In this document: piece by piece, positions 19,109-29,103 of the stretch
Numbering within the stretch: the stretch's first letter is position 1
Layout of the letters: every line of letters begins with the position of its first letter
The notes under the pieces: generated by a model
Told to the model about the DNA's origin: nothing
Database searches by the model: none
Seen by the model: only the letters and a program-made list of their open reading frames with translations
Translations under genes and position numbers: made by a program
Source of the DNA: Acidilutibacter cellobiosedens
Lineage (GTDB): Bacteria > Bacillota > Clostridia > Tissierellales > Acidilutibacteraceae
Assembly: GCF_004103715.1 (NCBI RefSeq)
Contig: NZ_CP035282.1
Span: forward strand, 682,001-746,000
DNA: 64,000 bases
Direction: 5' to 3'

Positions 19109-19552
19109 TTGGATATTTTTAAGAAGGATTATATATTTTTAGATATTGGTTTAAAAGACAAAGAAAACAGTATTGATTTTATTGCCGGTAAGGCTGTTGA
19201 ACTAAGCATATCCAATGACAAAGATCAAACAAAAAAAGATTTATGGAGCAGAGAAAGGGCATTTAATACCGCCATTGATGAAACAATAGCAATACCACAC
19301 ACTAAGTCGGAATCAATTAACCTTCCGGCGATATTCATCATAAAGTCGAAGAACATCATTGACTGGGGCGGAAAGAATATTAAACTGATTATATCCTTTT
19401 TGACTCCTAAAGAAAATAAGGACAATATCCATTTAACCATGTTGTCTAAAATATCCAGGAAACTTGTGGATGATAAATTTAAGACTACTTTAAACGAGTC
19501 TGATGATATTAATTTAATATATGAATTAATTATGAGTGCTTTAAATTCTTAA
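19109..19552 (+). CDS. PTS fructose/mannitol-type EIIA component
   Basis: This cytoplasmic phosphocarrier takes the phosphoryl group from HPr and passes it to EIIB. The 147-residue protein is one PTS_EIIA_2 domain, with the phosphorylated histidine in AIPHTKSESI (about residue 67). It begins with TTG at 19109 behind AAAGGAGGA. It opens a six-gene run: EIIA, EIIB, EIIC, GH38 mannosidase, PRD regulator, ManA. In Escherichia coli the matching MngA transporter is one fused protein; here the domains are separate. Confidence 0.9.
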   Translation: MDIFKKDYIFLDIGLKDKENSIDFIAGKAVELSISNDKDQTKKDLWSRERAFNTAIDETIAIPHTKSESINLPAIFIIKSKNIIDWGGKNIKLIISFLTPKENKDNIHLTMLSKISRKLVDDKFKTTLNESDDINLIYELIMSALNS

Positions 19553-19572
19553 AATTGAAAGGAGAGAATATT

Positions 19573-19893
19573 ATGGCAAAGAAAATTATAGGCTTATGTG
19601 CTTGTCCTATGGGACTTGCCCATACTTTTATGGCTGCCGAAGCATTAGAGAAAGCGGCAAAGGAAAAAGGGTATGATGTAAAGATTGAAACTCAAGGAGC
19701 AGATGGAATTCAAAACAAGCTTACGGCAGATGATATTAAAAAAGCAGATATTATAATTCATTCTGTGGGAATAACTCCTGAAGGTATGGACAGATTTGAA
19801 GGATATGAAGTATACGAAGTGGAACTTCAGGAATTAATTAAAAATCCAAAGGGAATTTTAGAAGAAATCGAAGAAGATAAAGGATTTAAGTAA
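19573..19893 (+). CDS. PTS fructose-type EIIB component
   Basis: A 106-residue PTS_EIIB_fruc domain that phosphorylates the incoming sugar. The active cysteine is in LCACPMGLAHTFMAAEAL (about residue 10), where many relatives have CPTGIAHT. ATG 19573 has AAAGGAGAG before it; an in-frame ATG at 19555 upstream lacks a ribosome site. It lies 20 bases after EIIA and 27 bases before EIIC, so the three are cotranslated parts of one transporter. Confidence 0.93.
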   Translation: MAKKIIGLCACPMGLAHTFMAAEALEKAAKEKGYDVKIETQGADGIQNKLTADDIKKADIIIHSVGITPEGMDRFEGYEVYEVELQELIKNPKGILEEIEEDKGFK

Positions 19894-19920
19894 TTTTTAA
19901 AAGGAAAGAAGGGAATTGAA

Positions 19921-21150
19921 ATGACGATTAAAAAAAGAACTATCGGAGTGTCTGAGGATAAAATTGTTGGAAAGGCAAATGATTTAAATGATGGTAAGCA
20001 ATCTGCTTGGACAGAAATAAGCAGACATATAATGACCGGTATATCTTATATGATACCTATATTGATTATGGGAGGACTTGTCGGAGCATTTTCACAAATT
20101 ATACCTTATGTCATATTAAGGGTAGACCCTTCGTTATCCATTATAGATGCATTAAATTCAGGACAATATACCGGATTTAGCGAAATATTATTGAAATTAG
20201 CCAATGTAATGTCTACTTTTGGCTTTACGTTATTTGGATTTGCAGTTCCTATGTTTGCAGCATTTACTGCTAATTCAATAGGCGGGAAGACCGCTCTTCT
20301 TGCGGGATTTATCGGCGGATATATAGCAAATAATCCGGTTGCTAAGCTAAGCATTGTAAACGGGAAATGGGAATCGGCAGCTCCCGTTGCTTCAGGGTTT
20401 CTTGGGGGCGTTATTATAGCTTTTGCTGTCGGATATTTTGTAAAATGGCTGAACAAAAAAATAAAGGTATCACATAATTGGCTGGCATTTAAAACTACTT
20501 TTTTAGTTCCTCTATTAACGGTATTGTTTACGTTGATATTTATGGTATATATAGTAACCCCTGTTGGCGGCGCTATGAATAGTCTTATTAAGAATGTGCT
20601 TCAATCTGCAGGGAAATCGGGAGAGATGATATATGCGGTAATCCTTTCTGCTGCAACGGCTTTTGATTTGGGAGGGCCTGTTAATAAGGCGGCAGGATTT
20701 GTTGCTGCCGCATTTACGATAGAAAAAACTCTTCCTATTACTGCAAGGGTTATAGCAATAGTCACTCCATCTATAGGATTGGGATTGAGTACTTTAATTG
20801 ATAAAAAATTAGTCGGCAGAAGGGTATACGACAAACAATTTTATCAGGCAGGAAAGACATCTATATTTTTAGCCTTCATGGGAATTTCAGAGGGAGCAAT
20901 TCCTTTTGCTTTAGAGAGACCCGGCTTTGTAATTCCTTTATATGTGATTTGTTCTGTAATAGGTTCGGTTACGGCAATTGCATTGGGAGCTGTTCAATGG
21001 TTTCCCGAATCCGCAATATGGGCTTGGCCGCTTATAGACGGAATAGTTCCGTATATAATAGGATTGGCTGTAGGATCTATTTTGATTGCCGTAATAAACG
21101 TACTGCATAGAAATAACCTGATTAAGAAAGGTAAATTAGAAGTTTTCTAA
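19921..21150 (+). CDS. PTS fructose/mannosylglycerate-type EIIC permease
   Basis: This membrane permease moves the sugar and presents it to EIIB. The 409-residue protein has about nine or ten hydrophobic segments, starting near ISYMIPILIMGGLVG (about residues 40-55), and the family motif GISEGAIPFALERP (about 319-332) near the sugar-binding site. The following alpha-mannosidase and mannose-6-phosphate isomerase suggest that the cargo is a mannoside such as 2-O-alpha-mannosylglycerate, brought in as the 6-phosphate. That cargo is inferred from neighbours, not shown by the protein. Confidence 0.9.
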   Translation: MTIKKRTIGVSEDKIVGKANDLNDGKQSAWTEISRHIMTGISYMIPILIMGGLVGAFSQIIPYVILRVDPSLSIIDALNSGQYTGFSEILLKLANVMSTFGFTLFGFAVPMFAAFTANSIGGKTALLAGFIGGYIANNPVAKLSIVNGKWESAAPVASGFLGGVIIAFAVGYFVKWLNKKIKVSHNWLAFKTTFLVPLLTVLFTLIFMVYIVTPVGGAMNSLIKNVLQSAGKSGEMIYAVILSAATAFDLGGPVNKAAGFVAAAFTIEKTLPITARVIAIVTPSIGLGLSTLIDKKLVGRRVYDKQFYQAGKTSIFLAFMGISEGAIPFALERPGFVIPLYVICSVIGSVTAIALGAVQWFPESAIWAWPLIDGIVPYIIGLAVGSILIAVINVLHRNNLIKKGKLEVF

Positions 21151-21182
21151 TAAAACAGAAGTTATAAGGATAAGGAGGAAAA

Positions 21183-23843
21183 ATGGAAAAATTAAAAATA
21201 GGTGTAATTCCTCATACCCATTGGGATAGAGAATGGTATTTTACGTCATCAAAATCATTCATCTATTCTCTCCACGATTTTGATGAAATTATCGGATATT
21301 TAGAACAGAATAAAGAATTTAAGTGTTTTATCTTTGACGGACAAACTTCAATAATAGAAGATTATGTTTCCGCAAGACCTGACATGGAGGCGAGAATTAA
21401 AAAACTTGTCAAAGATAATAGAATGATTATCGGACCTTGGTATACTCAACCTGACACATTAGTAGTATCAGGCGAATCCTTAATAAGGAATTTGCTTTAT
21501 GGTATACATTATGCCGAAAAGCTTGGGAAATATATGAAAGTCGGGTATCTTCCCGATTCGTTCGGAATGAATGAGCAGATGCCACAGATATATAAGGGAT
21601 TTGGTTTTGATTATGCAGCCTTTAGAAGAGGTATATCCGACAGATTAGTTAAGAATAGGGAATTTTATTGGGTTTCGCCAAATGGTGATGAAGTATTTGT
21701 TCACAATATATACGCTTACGGAAGTTTTGGATATCCTCCGGAAAATCCGGGTGAACTTAAAAAGTATATAATTGATATTGTAGACAAATTAAAAGAAAAG
21801 TATAGGACAGGATTAATATTGTTGTTTAATGGGGAAGATCAAAAACCAATCAGAAAGGATTTACCTCAAATTCTTCAAACAGCCCGAAAAATATTACCGA
21901 ATATGGATTTTGAGATAATGTCCTTAGAAGAAGGATTAATGGAAATTAAAAAATCCGGCGTGGATTTTGAAAGATATCAAGGAGAATTTACTTTTGGACA
22001 ATATTCGAGAACTCATAAAAGCATTTTTTCAACTCGTGCAGATTTAAAGATAATGAATAACAGAATAGAAAATTATATTCAAAATATAGCTGAGCCGGTA
22101 TCGTCATTAGCTTATACCCTTGGTTTTAAGTATGAAGAAAAGGTCTTTGAAAAAATTTGGAAGCTAATGCTTCTAAATTCTGCCCACGACAGCATTGGCA
22201 TGTGTAATTCTGATGAAACCAACAAATATGTTGAATATAGGTTTATTGAAGCAAAAAATCTTTTGTCTTCATTAACGGAATTAAAGATGAGGGAAATAAG
22301 TACAAGGATTCCGGTAAAAGATAACTTCCAATTTCAAGTATATAATCTCCTGCCTTATAAAAGAGGCGGAATTATAGAGACGGAGCTTTTCTTACCTTTT
22401 GATGAAGTGGAAATTTATGATGAAGAAGGCAATATATATGAACCACAAATTATTGATATTAAAAATGTAACGGGTTCTTTGCTTAAGAGTTCTGTTAAGG
22501 AGATCGGAGTGGATAACGACTCTGATACTTCTTGGCATAAAGAGATTGAAAATATATTTGATGCTAAGATATTAATTGATATTGAAGAATTACAGCCCTT
22601 TAGTTATAAAACCCTTTATATCCGTAAGAAAGTGAAATCTCATATACCACCAATTGAAAGTAACAATTCTATAGAAAATGAATACTTCCTTATATCAATA
22701 GACGATAAGGGAATTATAAATATATATGACAAGAAGAGGCATATTAATTATAAAGATGCAATTTATTTTGAAGATGACGGGGATGAAGGAGACAGTTACG
22801 ACTATTCCGAACCGACTCACAATGTTTATTTAAGAGATATTAATGTAATAAATGTTGATAAAATAATCAATACTCTTAAAAGCACCCTTTATATAACTGT
22901 TGATATGCCTTTACCCTATAATTTAAAAGAAAGAGTTCAAGGAAAAAATACCGTAAATAACAATATTACTTTAGAACTTTCATTAATTAAAAATAATTCC
23001 AATATCGGAATAGATGTTACAGTACTCAATAGGGCAGTGGAGCATAGACTTAGAATTATTGCAAATACTGATATATGTGCGAAATACTCTTATGCCGATG
23101 AACAATTTGGCACTATAAAGAGAAAAACTTATCTTAAAGAAGCTGAATCCTGGAAGGAAGAGAAATGGGACGAAAAACCCAGGACAATTGAGCCAATGCA
23201 GAGCTTTGTCAGTATAACGGATGAGAATTTAACGGTTCAGGTTGTTACAGATGGGGTAAGAGAGTACCAAATTGTAGGTGAGAAATTTAATAAGATTGCC
23301 ATGACTGTACTAAGATCTATTCCATACCTTGGGAAGGAAAATCTTAATGACAGACCTGGCAGAGCATCGGGCATGAAAGCCCAAACTTTCGATTCCAGGC
23401 TTATAAATAAGAAAATTAATGCGAAATATTTTATATCATGTTATGATAAATATTGTGATTATGAACTTGCTAAGAATGCGAAGGAAATACTTACTCCTAT
23501 CATTTGCTACCAGGGATCACAGTTTAAGAATAATACAACTTACTTTGTCATTACAAATCCGAAAGATAAAAATTTGCCGTTAGATTATTCTGCATTGGAG
23601 ATAAGAGGAGATGTTATATTATCAACGGTAAAAAAAGCGGAACAGAAAGAGAATTTGGTTGTAAGGTTTTATAATCCTGATAGACTTAGGAGTAAGAAGG
23701 CAGTAATTATAGGTAAAACAGAAAATTTTTACGAATCTACCTTAGACGAAAAAATAATTTCAAAATTAGACCAGGGTAAAATAGAAATTGGTACCTGTGA
23801 AGCAAAAAGCATCATTTACTCTCCTGAAAACAATAATAAATAA
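21183..23843 (+). CDS. mngB: GH38 alpha-mannosidase (MngB-like)
   Basis: An 886-residue cytoplasmic glycoside hydrolase family 38 enzyme without signal peptide. The zinc-site motif HTHWDREWY opens the protein (residues 11-19), and the nucleophile aspartate lies in GYLPDSFGMNEQMPQ (about residue 122). The middle alpha-mannosidase domain includes NSAHDSIGM with a further metal histidine, and the C-terminal half is the beta-sandwich region of the family. After uptake by the PTS, MngB-type enzymes split 6-phospho-mannosylglycerate into mannose-6-phosphate and glycerate; ManA, encoded two genes on, would take the first product. Other mannosides are possible. Confidence 0.88.
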   Translation: MEKLKIGVIPHTHWDREWYFTSSKSFIYSLHDFDEIIGYLEQNKEFKCFIFDGQTSIIEDYVSARPDMEARIKKLVKDNRMIIGPWYTQPDTLVVSGESLIRNLLYGIHYAEKLGKYMKVGYLPDSFGMNEQMPQIYKGFGFDYAAFRRGISDRLVKNREFYWVSPNGDEVFVHNIYAYGSFGYPPENPGELKKYIIDIVDKLKEKYRTGLILLFNGEDQKPIRKDLPQILQTARKILPNMDFEIMSLEEGLMEIKKSGVDFERYQGEFTFGQYSRTHKSIFSTRADLKIMNNRIENYIQNIAEPVSSLAYTLGFKYEEKVFEKIWKLMLLNSAHDSIGMCNSDETNKYVEYRFIEAKNLLSSLTELKMREISTRIPVKDNFQFQVYNLLPYKRGGIIETELFLPFDEVEIYDEEGNIYEPQIIDIKNVTGSLLKSSVKEIGVDNDSDTSWHKEIENIFDAKILIDIEELQPFSYKTLYIRKKVKSHIPPIESNNSIENEYFLISIDDKGIINIYDKKRHINYKDAIYFEDDGDEGDSYDYSEPTHNVYLRDINVINVDKIINTLKSTLYITVDMPLPYNLKERVQGKNTVNNNITLELSLIKNNSNIGIDVTVLNRAVEHRLRIIANTDICAKYSYADEQFGTIKRKTYLKEAESWKEEKWDEKPRTIEPMQSFVSITDENLTVQVVTDGVREYQIVGEKFNKIAMTVLRSIPYLGKENLNDRPGRASGMKAQTFDSRLINKKINAKYFISCYDKYCDYELAKNAKEILTPIICYQGSQFKNNTTYFVITNPKDKNLPLDYSALEIRGDVILSTVKKAEQKENLVVRFYNPDRLRSKKAVIIGKTENFYESTLDEKIISKLDQGKIEIGTCEAKSIIYSPENNNK

Positions 23844-23860
23844 TAGTAAAAGGTGAGTCC

Positions 23861-25819
23861 ATGAATAAGAGAGAAGAGAACTTGATAAGAATTCTATATG
23901 AAAGAAAGAATAACTTTGTATTAATAAAGGAAATGGCCAAAGAAGAAAATTGTTGTGACAAAACCGTTAGAAATTCTCTTGATAGAGTAGAAGAATATCT
24001 TAACAAGTTTTCTTGCGGTTTAAAACTTGAAAGAAAAAAAGGCAAAGGAATTTGCCTAAGAATTAAACCTCATTCTAAGGTAACCCTTAAAGATATTTTA
24101 GGCAATAATTATATGAAAGAAGACACCATATCTGATGATGAGCGGAGAGCCGAATTATCATATACATTGTTAATGTCGACAAAAGCTGTAACATTAGAAG
24201 AATTTTCAAAAAAATATTATGTTAATAAAAAAATAATTACGGAAGATTTAAAGAAAATAGGTAGACAACTTGAGAAATATAATTTAAAAATAATTTCCAA
24301 ACAAAGAATCGGAAATTTTATAAAGGGATTAGAAAAGGATAAAAGAAAAGCATTATTTAATACTATTAAAGATTTAAATCAATTTAGCAAATCAAAGTCA
24401 ACTTTGAGAGATATTTTTCTACCTCATGAAATAGATATTGTTAAAAATGAAATAATGGATCTGCAAAGAAATATCAGAATATCCTTTACCGACGAGTCAA
24501 ATAATGCTTTAGTCATACACATTCTTTTTATGATAAAGAGAATAAAATTAAATCAACCCATAAGTTTTTTTAAAGATGAAAAAGATTTGGTAAAATCTAA
24601 GATTCAATATTCATGGGCTGTAAAATTAACTAAGAATTTGGGAAATATATTTTCCATAACCTTTTCAGAAGATGAAATAATTTATCTGACAATACATTTA
24701 TTGGGAATGAAATATAACGAAGACAGCAATATAGATATAAGCAATTTCATTGTCAAATCAGAATCGAATATTGTAGACTTATTAATAAATAGGTTATTAG
24801 ACGGTTTGGAAGGAATCGGAGAGGCATCTTTCAAAACCGATGAGATATTAAAGCAGGCTTTAAGATTACATTTATATGGTTCCATTAACAGAATTAACTA
24901 TGGCTTATCATTGGAAAATCCGATATTAGATGAGATAAAAAGAATGAATCCATATTTGTATTATGAAGTTTTAGATGTAGTGGATAAATTTAATGTCGAT
25001 TATAATATACAGATTCCAAGGGAAGAGGTAGGATATATAACAATTCATTTTCAGGCTTCAATTGAAAGAAGTAAAAAAAATTTGGAGAAGAAATACTCGG
25101 CAGTTATCCTATGCCATATGGGAGTTGGCATTTCAAATTATCTGAAAATAAAATTGGAAAAGATATTTCCATGGGTTGAATTTATAGGAAGTATTTCCGT
25201 TAAGGAAATCCCTAAGTTTTTACAAAGTAATCATGTGGACTTTATTTTTTCTACAGTGGATATTGATGATTCTTATTTTAATTATATAAAGATTAACTCT
25301 ATTATAGATAAAAAAGAAGAATCAAAAATTAAAGAATCGGTAAATAATAACTTGCTGCATAAGGAATTAAAAAAAGATAGAAAATCCCATAAGTATATAT
25401 ACGAGAAATTTATATTTTTAAGGAAAAGCTTTAAAAATAAATTTGAAGTTATAAAATTTATTACCGATAAATTAAGGGAATCAAACAGGATAGACGCTGA
25501 ATTTCATAGCTCTGTGCTGAAAAGAGAATCTATAGACTCTACGGAGATCGGAAATTTTTTGGCAATACCTCACGGAGATTCTAAGCATATAATATCTTCA
25601 ACCATAAGTATTCTTACATTGAAAGAACCTATTATATGGGGAAAAGAACAGGTACAGATTGTATTCCTTTTATCTGTAAAAAAAGAAGACTATTCAAAGG
25701 ATAATACAATGGGTGGATTTTTTAAACATTTAAACGATTTAAGCAATAACAAAGAAGATTTAAAAAAGTTGATTGAAGAAGACAATATCAACAATTTTTT
25801 TAAACTTATAGAATTATAA
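23861..25819 (+). CDS. PRD-domain transcriptional regulator (BglG/MtlR type)
   Basis: A 652-residue multi-domain regulator. In order: an N-terminal DNA-binding helix-turn-helix (about 1-70, with CDKTVRNSLDRVEEYL), a second HTH-like region (about 100-165), two PTS regulation domains (about 180-400), an EIIB-like domain with a phosphorylatable cysteine in LCHMGVGISNYL (about 418-429), and an EIIA-type domain with the histidine in IPHGDSKH (about 567). Such proteins activate sugar operons and sense the PTS through phosphorylation of these sites. It lies between mngB-like and manA genes and most likely controls this operon; the palindrome at 18987-19004 is a candidate target. Confidence 0.88.
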   Translation: MNKREENLIRILYERKNNFVLIKEMAKEENCCDKTVRNSLDRVEEYLNKFSCGLKLERKKGKGICLRIKPHSKVTLKDILGNNYMKEDTISDDERRAELSYTLLMSTKAVTLEEFSKKYYVNKKIITEDLKKIGRQLEKYNLKIISKQRIGNFIKGLEKDKRKALFNTIKDLNQFSKSKSTLRDIFLPHEIDIVKNEIMDLQRNIRISFTDESNNALVIHILFMIKRIKLNQPISFFKDEKDLVKSKIQYSWAVKLTKNLGNIFSITFSEDEIIYLTIHLLGMKYNEDSNIDISNFIVKSESNIVDLLINRLLDGLEGIGEASFKTDEILKQALRLHLYGSINRINYGLSLENPILDEIKRMNPYLYYEVLDVVDKFNVDYNIQIPREEVGYITIHFQASIERSKKNLEKKYSAVILCHMGVGISNYLKIKLEKIFPWVEFIGSISVKEIPKFLQSNHVDFIFSTVDIDDSYFNYIKINSIIDKKEESKIKESVNNNLLHKELKKDRKSHKYIYEKFIFLRKSFKNKFEVIKFITDKLRESNRIDAEFHSSVLKRESIDSTEIGNFLAIPHGDSKHIISSTISILTLKEPIIWGKEQVQIVFLLSVKKEDYSKDNTMGGFFKHLNDLSNNKEDLKKLIEEDNINNFFKLIEL

Positions 25820-25836
25820 TTAGACAAAACAAGGGG

Positions 25837-26787
25837 ATGATTGATATAGGCGCAATATTTTTTGAACCTGTTTTTAAAGAAAAAATATGGGGCGGGGACA
25901 GCCTTAGAAATTTCGGATATAATTTGCCTTCCGATAAAACCGGGGAATGCTGGGCTTTTGCTGCTCATCATAATGGACAAAGTATTGTAAAAAACGAAGA
26001 ATATAAAGGAAAAACTCTTGGAGACCTTTGGAAAAACAATAGGGAGTTATTCGGTAATATTAAAGGAGATAAGTTTCCTTTATTAGTAAAGATTATTGAT
26101 GCTAAAGAGGATCTTTCCGTTCAGGTTCATCCCGATGACGAATATGCATTTAAAAATGAAAACGGGGAATCAGGGAAAACCGAGTGCTGGTATATAATAG
26201 ACTGTAAAGAGAATTCACAGCTGATATTGGGAGTAAATGCACAAAGCAGAACAGAGCTTGAAGAAATGATAGATAATAGCAGATGGAACGAATTATTAAG
26301 GACTATTCCCATAAAAAAAGGAGATTTTGTTTTTGTGCCGAGCGGAACGGTACATGCCTTGAAGGGAGGAACACTGGTATTAGAAATACAGCAGAATTCG
26401 GATATAACATATAGGCTGTATGATTATGACAGGAGAGATTCCAAAGGAAATCTTAGAGAGCTTCATATTGAAAAATCTAAAGCAGCTATAGAAGTGCCTT
26501 ATGTGGATAAACAATTTAAACCTGTCGTGAATAAGTTCAAAAATATTATTGAAACTAAGTTAGTTAAATGTGATTATTTTACCGTATATAAATTTGACAT
26601 AAAAGGAAAAGTAAGATTAAAGCAGGATCATCCGTTTATGCTGTTCAGTATAATAGATGGGGAAGGAAATTTAACAGTTAATGAAAAAATATACAAAATT
26701 AAAAAAGGAGATCATTTCATGCTTCCTAAAGGCGTAACAAGCTATATTTTAGAAGGCAAAATATCCTTAATTGTATCATATATATAA
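25837..26787 (+). CDS. manA: Mannose-6-phosphate isomerase
   Basis: A 316-residue class I, Bacillus-type phosphomannose isomerase that converts mannose-6-phosphate to fructose-6-phosphate. The zinc-ligand motif QVHPDDEYA is at about residues 97-105, followed by GKTECWYIID, and the later VPSGTVHAL histidine motif is intact. Its presence at the end of the operon matches mannose-6-phosphate as product of the GH38 enzyme. The start is awkward: AAGGGG abuts ATG 25837 with no gap, so translation may begin a codon or more further in, or be coupled to the regulator gene 17 bases upstream. Confidence 0.92.
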   Translation: MIDIGAIFFEPVFKEKIWGGDSLRNFGYNLPSDKTGECWAFAAHHNGQSIVKNEEYKGKTLGDLWKNNRELFGNIKGDKFPLLVKIIDAKEDLSVQVHPDDEYAFKNENGESGKTECWYIIDCKENSQLILGVNAQSRTELEEMIDNSRWNELLRTIPIKKGDFVFVPSGTVHALKGGTLVLEIQQNSDITYRLYDYDRRDSKGNLRELHIEKSKAAIEVPYVDKQFKPVVNKFKNIIETKLVKCDYFTVYKFDIKGKVRLKQDHPFMLFSIIDGEGNLTVNEKIYKIKKGDHFMLPKGVTSYILEGKISLIVSYI

Positions 26788-26803
26788 AAATGTTTATAGA
26801 CAT

Positions 26804-26839
26804 GGCTTCCAAAATAGTATTCATAGGAAGCCTTTTTTG
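26804..26839 (+). terminator. Terminator after manA
   Basis: GGCTTCC (26804-26810) and GGAAGCC (26826-26832) form a perfect 7-bp stem followed by TTTTTTG. It ends the PTS/mannosidase operon. Confidence 0.85.
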
Positions 26840-26892
26840 TGATATTATTATGTTATAATACATATAAATAAGATTTGCACGGGGGAATGAAA

Positions 26893-29094
26893 TTGGTTGC
26901 AGTAGTAGGGACAGTAGCTGAGATAATATATAGGAATGAAAAAAATGGTTATACCGTATTATCGTTGGAAACGGATAATGATTTAATTACTATTGTCGGA
27001 TATATGCCTGTTATAAATATGGGGGAAACAATAAAGGTTGAAGGAGAATGGACATTTCATTCTATTTACGGGGAACAACTGAAGATATCGAATATATCGA
27101 CGGTGGTTCCTTCTACATTAAACGGAATAGAAAAATATCTTTCCTCCGGTCTTATTCCCAATATGGGAGTTAAAACCGCCAAAAAGATAATTGAAAAATT
27201 TGGCTTGGATTCTTTGGATATAATCCAGTACAATCCTGAAAGATTGAAGGAGATAGAAGGGATAGGCGATAAAAAGCTGAAAAAAATAGTTGAAGCCTTT
27301 GAAGAGCAAAAGGACATGAGAGATATAATGGTCTTTCTTCAGCAATACGGAATTACGATATCTTACGGTATCAGAATATATAAAAAATGGGGGAAAGATA
27401 CAATAAAAATTATTTCTGAAAATCCTTACAGGTTATCTGAGGATATATTTGGGATAGGATTTAAGACGGCGGACAAGATTGCTCAGAATATGGGAGTTGA
27501 AAAAAATTCTCCTTATAGAATAATGGCGGGAATTAAATATAAGATTATGGAATTTGCAGGGAAGGGACATTCTTATGTGCCGGAGAATGAGCTTGTTTTG
27601 GAAGTATCGGCTATGCTCGATATTGAAATAAATGAGGTAGAAGAGGGATTAAGAGAGCTGGCATTAAAGGGAGATCTGCATTTGGAAAGTTCAGAGATGG
27701 AAACTCTTGTCTATTATACTCCTTTCTATAAGGCGGAGTCTAATGTAAGCAAAAAGATATTGGAACTTTCGAGGGTGAAATTACCTCAGTTAAATTTAAA
27801 AATAGAGGAAGATATTGAAAGAATAGAGAAAGATGAGGGAATACATTTTGCTTTAAAACAAAAAGAGGCAATAAAAGAATCGGCAGAGAACGGATTGCTT
27901 GTTATTACAGGGGGGCCGGGTACAGGCAAGACTACTACTATAAATGCCATTATCAAAATTTTTGAAGAAAAAAATATGAAAGTTATATTAGCTGCTCCCA
28001 CAGGAAGAGCCGCAAAGAGGATGAGCAACGCTACAGGAAAAGATGCCAAAACAATTCACAGGCTTTTGGAATATTCTTTTTTGGAAGAGGATATGGCTTT
28101 CAGCAAGAATGAGGAAGATCCTATTGAGGGGGATTTGATAATAATAGATGAGGCCTCAATGGTTGATATTCTTCTTATGAATAGTCTTATGAAGGCAATT
28201 GCTCCCGGAACAAGGCTTATTCTTTTGGGAGATGTGGATCAGCTTCCTTCGGTGGGGCCGGGAAATGTGCTGAAAGATATAATTAACAGCGGCATAGTAA
28301 AAGTTGTTCAGCTTAACGAAATATTCAGGCAGGCTGAAGAAAGCATGATTATAGTTAATGCTCACAAAATCAACAGAGGAGAAAATCCGGTTTTAAACGT
28401 AAAGGATAAGGATTTCTTTTTTATTCATAAGAAAACTCCCAGGGAGATATCGGATATCATATTGGATCTATGCAGTTACAGGATTCCTGATTTTGACGGA
28501 TATGATAAAGTTAAAGATATTCAGGTTCTGTCACCTATGAAAAAAGGAGAAGTGGGAATTAATTCTCTGAATCAAAAGCTTCAGAATATTCTTAACCCAA
28601 AGGGAAAGGGAAAACAGGAGAAACAAGTAGGAGAGGAAATATTCAGAGTAGGGGATAAGGTAATGCAAATAAAGAACAACTACCGCATAGAATGGAAAAC
28701 GGCTCAGGGAGAAGAAGGAGAAGGAATTTTCAATGGAGATTTGGGAATTATAGATGACATTGATGAGGAAGAAAAAAAACTTAAGGTATTATTTGATGAT
28801 GAACGAAAGGTTGAATACGATTTTAACGAGATTGATGAGCTTAAACTTGCTTATGCAATAACAGTACATAAAAGTCAGGGAAGTGAATTTCCAGTAGTGA
28901 TAATACCTATCTGCTGGGGCCCTCCCATGCTTCTTACGAGAAACCTTCTTTATACCGCAATAACGAGGGCCAAAAAATTAGTAGTACTGGTAGGAGAAGA
29001 GAAATATCTTTATATGATGATTAACAATAACCGTATTGATAAAAGATATTCGGGACTTGACAGCAGAATCAGAAATATGATGACAATTATTTAG
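26893..29094 (+). CDS. recD2: RecD2-type 5'-3' DNA helicase
   Basis: A 733-residue superfamily 1B helicase of the RecD2 family, which acts in DNA repair and replication-fork integrity without RecBC. The N-terminal part (about 1-320) has an OB-like fold and helix-hairpin-helix motifs (for example GIGDKKLKKIV and GIGFKTADKIA). The helicase core holds Walker A GGPGTGKTTT, Walker B DEASMVD, and the late LAYAITVHKSQGSEF and YTAITRAKK motifs. TTG 26893 is preferred because GGGGGA ends 6 bases before it; ATG 26887 stands too close to that site. An ATG at 26875 also lies in frame. comF follows after 9 bases. Confidence 0.93.
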   Translation: MVAVVGTVAEIIYRNEKNGYTVLSLETDNDLITIVGYMPVINMGETIKVEGEWTFHSIYGEQLKISNISTVVPSTLNGIEKYLSSGLIPNMGVKTAKKIIEKFGLDSLDIIQYNPERLKEIEGIGDKKLKKIVEAFEEQKDMRDIMVFLQQYGITISYGIRIYKKWGKDTIKIISENPYRLSEDIFGIGFKTADKIAQNMGVEKNSPYRIMAGIKYKIMEFAGKGHSYVPENELVLEVSAMLDIEINEVEEGLRELALKGDLHLESSEMETLVYYTPFYKAESNVSKKILELSRVKLPQLNLKIEEDIERIEKDEGIHFALKQKEAIKESAENGLLVITGGPGTGKTTTINAIIKIFEEKNMKVILAAPTGRAAKRMSNATGKDAKTIHRLLEYSFLEEDMAFSKNEEDPIEGDLIIIDEASMVDILLMNSLMKAIAPGTRLILLGDVDQLPSVGPGNVLKDIINSGIVKVVQLNEIFRQAEESMIIVNAHKINRGENPVLNVKDKDFFFIHKKTPREISDIILDLCSYRIPDFDGYDKVKDIQVLSPMKKGEVGINSLNQKLQNILNPKGKGKQEKQVGEEIFRVGDKVMQIKNNYRIEWKTAQGEEGEGIFNGDLGIIDDIDEEEKKLKVLFDDERKVEYDFNEIDELKLAYAITVHKSQGSEFPVVIIPICWGPPMLLTRNLLYTAITRAKKLVVLVGEEKYLYMMINNNRIDKRYSGLDSRIRNMMTII

Positions 29095-29103
29095 GAGGAT
29101 TTT

